Shown here piece after piece: positions 61,978 through 64,000 of a DNA stretch of 64,000 nt. Source of the stretch: GCA-2401735 sp051252095 (GTDB taxonomy: Bacteria; Pseudomonadota; Gammaproteobacteria; Burkholderiales; Methylophilaceae); contig JBPOFK010000004.1 in assembly GCA_051252095.1 (NCBI GenBank), positions 1 through 64,000 of the forward strand. The letters run 5' to 3'. The notes below the pieces were generated by a model. That model saw only the letters and a list, made by a program, of their open reading frames with translations. It did not search any database and was not told the origin of the DNA. Position numbers and translations under genes: made by a program. The stretch's first letter is position 1; each line of letters opens with the position of its first letter.

Positions 61978-63327
61978 TTACTTAAGATCATAAGCATCAA
62001 GTTTATACCAAAGTGAGCGCTCACTAATTTCAAGCAGCTTAGCTGCTTTCGCTTTATTACCCTTACAAGCTTCAATCGCCTGAATGATGAGTTTACATTC
62101 TAATTGCTGCGTATGCGCTGGAATGGATAAGTTGTTTTCTAATACCATATTTGTTTCAGATACATTAGCATCATTTCCAACCATATCACGTGGTAAATGT
62201 TGAGGTTGAATCACTTCACCGCTAGATAAAATGGCAGCACGTTCTAATACATTCTCTAACTCACGAACATTACCTGGCCAATCATAGTTTTCTAATTGCA
62301 ATAGTGCTGCTTCACTAATATGACCGCCACGCTTTGATATAAAAAAGTTGCTCAGTAGGCGCACATCACCTTGACGCTCTCTTAAGGCTGGCACATTAAG
62401 CTGAAACACATTTAGCCGGTAGTACAAGTCTTCTCGCAACTTGCCTTCTTTTACTGCCTGCATTGCATCTCGATTAGTAGCAGCAATGACTCTGTTATCT
62501 AACACTATATGCTTATTGCTGCCTAATTTTTCTATCACGCCTTCTTGCAATGCCCGCAGCAGCTTTGCTTGAAGATTGATAGGCATTTCAGTAATCTCAT
62601 CCAGAAACAATGTGCCTTTATCTGCTAATTCAAATTTACCTGTACGCGCTTTTACTGCACCTGTAAAAGCACCTTTTTCATAGCCAAACAACTCCGACTC
62701 CAACATTTCTGCTGGGATTGCCGCACAATTGACGGCGACGAATAAATTGTTTTTTCTAGGTGAAGCGGCATGGATTGCTTTAGCAACTAGCTCTTTACCC
62801 GTCCCTGTCTCACCAGCGATTAGCACGGTCGCTTTTTCGGGTGCAACTTGTGCGATCATTTTCTTCAATGCCAGCATTGATTCGCTATTGCCGACCAAGC
62901 CTTCTGCTTCACCTTGCGCAGACGATTTTAAATAGGTGTTTTCAATCTGAAGACGCTGCACGTCTAATGCTTTTGCAATCGCAACCTCTAATACTTCTAA
63001 ATCAAAAGGTCGCAAAATATAATCAGCCGCCCCTAGTTTCATGGCTTCTACCGCCGTATTAATTTCACCTTGCGCGGTAACCATAATAAATGGCATCAGC
63101 TCACTATCCATCCGCATTTGCTTTAGTAGCTCTAACCCATTCATCCCAGGCATATGTAAATCACTGACGACCAGATCAACTTGCTCTTCTTTGAGCTTTT
63201 CTAGCGCTTCTTTTCCATTTGCCGCAGAGAGTGCCTGATAGCCTGCCTGCCGTAAGCTAATCTCTAATAGACGGCGCATATTTGGCTCATCATCTACTGC
63301 AAGAATTCGTTTTTGTTTATCTACCAT
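61978..63327 (-). CDS. sigma-54-dependent response regulator (NtrC family)
   Basis: Activates sigma-54 promoters when phosphorylated. Receiver domain 1-120 (RILAVDDEPNMRRL; phospho-Asp56 in VVSDLHMPGMNG), AAA+ domain 145-380 (Walker A GETGTGKE, the GAFTGA loop in YEKGAFTGAVKAR, Walker B GTLFLDEI) and a Fis-type HTH at the C terminus (NKAKAAKLLEISERSLWYKL). It follows the histidine kinase gene at 63349 by 21 bp, so they form a two-component pair. It is not glnG by sequence alone; target genes unknown. Confidence 0.94.
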   Translation of the reverse strand: MVDKQKRILAVDDEPNMRRLLEISLRQAGYQALSAANGKEALEKLKEEQVDLVVSDLHMPGMNGLELLKQMRMDSELMPFIMVTAQGEINTAVEAMKLGAADYILRPFDLEVLEVAIAKALDVQRLQIENTYLKSSAQGEAEGLVGNSESMLALKKMIAQVAPEKATVLIAGETGTGKELVAKAIHAASPRKNNLFVAVNCAAIPAEMLESELFGYEKGAFTGAVKARTGKFELADKGTLFLDEITEMPINLQAKLLRALQEGVIEKLGSNKHIVLDNRVIAATNRDAMQAVKEGKLREDLYYRLNVFQLNVPALRERQGDVRLLSNFFISKRGGHISEAALLQLENYDWPGNVRELENVLERAAILSSGEVIQPQHLPRDMVGNDANVSETNMVLENNLSIPAHTQQLECKLIIQAIEACKGNKAKAAKLLEISERSLWYKLDAYDLK

Positions 63328-63348
63328 GTTGATATATTTTCACCGATC

Positions 63349-64000
63349 TTAAGTTACCGCTTTAATTGGCAGCACTATTGTAAACTGAGCGCCATGCATT
63401 TGACTGGGTTGATAGCTTATTTCTCCAGCATGCGCCTGAACGATTTGCCTAACAACAGCTAATCCCAAACCTACCCCGCCTGCACGCTTGGTAAAGAATG
63501 GCTCAAAAATTTGTGCTTGATGCTCTAGTGTAATGCCTTCCCCATCGTCCATGACTTCTATCACGGCTTGATGGCCTTCCTGTTTGAGCAATATTTTAAT
63601 ATTCCCTTTTTCTGGCAACACTTGTATTGCATTCATGACTAAATTCATGATGACTTGTGTCATTTGATCAGCGTCTACGTCAGCTATCACCGCTCTTGCC
63701 CGCTCATCAAAGTCGATAGTGATCTGCTTAGCATGGGCTTGAGTACGCAGCATTGCAAGGGTATGACCAATCAATTGTGTTAGATTAACTGCTGTTAATG
63801 TTGGCGGACGTGGACGTGCTGCATCAATCAGTGTGGAAACTAATTTATTTAATCGTTCAGTCTCCGTACTGATAAAAGTAAGTACCTCCTTACCTTCCGC
63901 TGACATCGACTTTTCTCGCTTCAGCACGTCTGCGGAAGATCGCAATATGCCAAGGGGTGTTCTTACTTCGTGACTCATCGCCGCTGCCATTTCGCCGACT
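63349..64000 (-). CDS. sensor histidine kinase, partial (5' end outside window)
   Basis: Only the catalytic C-terminal part is present; the frame runs off the window. It starts in the window at GEMAAAMSHEVRTPLGILRS, the phospho-His H-box, followed by the N-box (QVIMNLVMNAIQVLPEKGN), G1 (DDGEGITLEHQ) and F/G2 (FEPFFTKRAGGVGLGLAVV) boxes. The kinase domain is of the HPK4/NtrB type. It phosphorylates the regulator coded just downstream. Sensor domains lie beyond the edge. Confidence 0.93.
   Translation of the reverse strand, partial: VGEMAAAMSHEVRTPLGILRSSADVLKREKSMSAEGKEVLTFISTETERLNKLVSTLIDAARPRPPTLTAVNLTQLIGHTLAMLRTQAHAKQITIDFDERARAVIADVDADQMTQVIMNLVMNAIQVLPEKGNIKILLKQEGHQAVIEVMDDGEGITLEHQAQIFEPFFTKRAGGVGLGLAVVRQIVQAHAGEISYQPSQMHGAQFTIVLPIKAVT

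Noticed and set aside
1..64000. CRISPR arrays, prophage, integrase or IS transposase
   Set aside because: I saw no regularly spaced direct repeats, no transposase or integrase motifs and no target-site duplications. The DUF3800 gene alone is not enough to call a mobile element.

Overview
The window looks like the chromosome of an AT-rich, Gram-negative methylotrophic betaproteobacterium, most probably of the family Methylophilaceae (Methylotenera/Methylophilus-like). The inference rests on three copies of the PQQ precursor gene pqqA (PQQ is the methanol dehydrogenase cofactor), a 6-phosphogluconate dehydrogenase of the kind used in the cyclic ribulose monophosphate pathway, a split B12-dependent ribonucleotide reductase (nrdJa/nrdJb), LPS synthesis (waaA) and TolC/RND export. 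No 16S rRNA is present, so the genus is not proven.

Layout. 0-9.5 kb: a tRNA-Asp cut by the window edge, several tiny proteins, an ion antiporter, a DUF389 membrane protein, two tandem secreted trypsin-like proteases with TPR tails, and a membrane-anchored degenerate nucleotide-cyclase-like protein. 9.5-18.9 kb: a complete assimilatory nitrate module on the minus strand in the order nasT, nrtA-like, porin, nirB, nirD, nasA. Its control region is readable: an NtrC-type enhancer and a sigma-54 promoter before nasT, then an ANTAR-type leader with several A1/G4 hexaloop hairpins and an intrinsic terminator between nasT and nrtA. 19-34.6 kb: housekeeping and hypothetical genes (DUF4186, DUF1993, cupin, MFS, alkB, sua5/tsaC, a third secreted protease, dienelactone hydrolase, gnd, apaG, mltA, DUF2256 with TIGR03643, Na+/H+ antiporter, a PHB-depolymerase-like esterase).

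34.7-41 kb is the most unusual part. Three dispersed pqqA minigenes encode an identical 23-residue peptide. Each has the same upstream block with two TTCATGAA palindromes 23 bp apart. Two of the three are followed, through a TAATG stop/start overlap, by a conserved 27-codon reading frame ending in a Cys-x-Cys-x2-Cys motif. I do not recognise this second peptide. Between the copies lie an esterase lipoprotein, cytochrome b561, a BON-MscS channel and a YihY-family protein.

41-52 kb: bestrophin-like channel, diguanylate cyclase, SGNH hydrolase, lipoprotein-type methyltransferase, two possibly acquired genes (an unknown membrane protein and a DUF3800 protein), then nrdJb and nrdJa separated by 300 bp packed with inverted repeats, with a promoter and NrdR box before nrdJa. 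52-64 kb: waaA, then a long minus-strand operon (TetR regulator, membrane fusion protein, RND pump, pcm, tolC, cysteine hydrolase, unknown anchored protein), and finally an NtrC-type response regulator with its histidine kinase, which runs off the window end.
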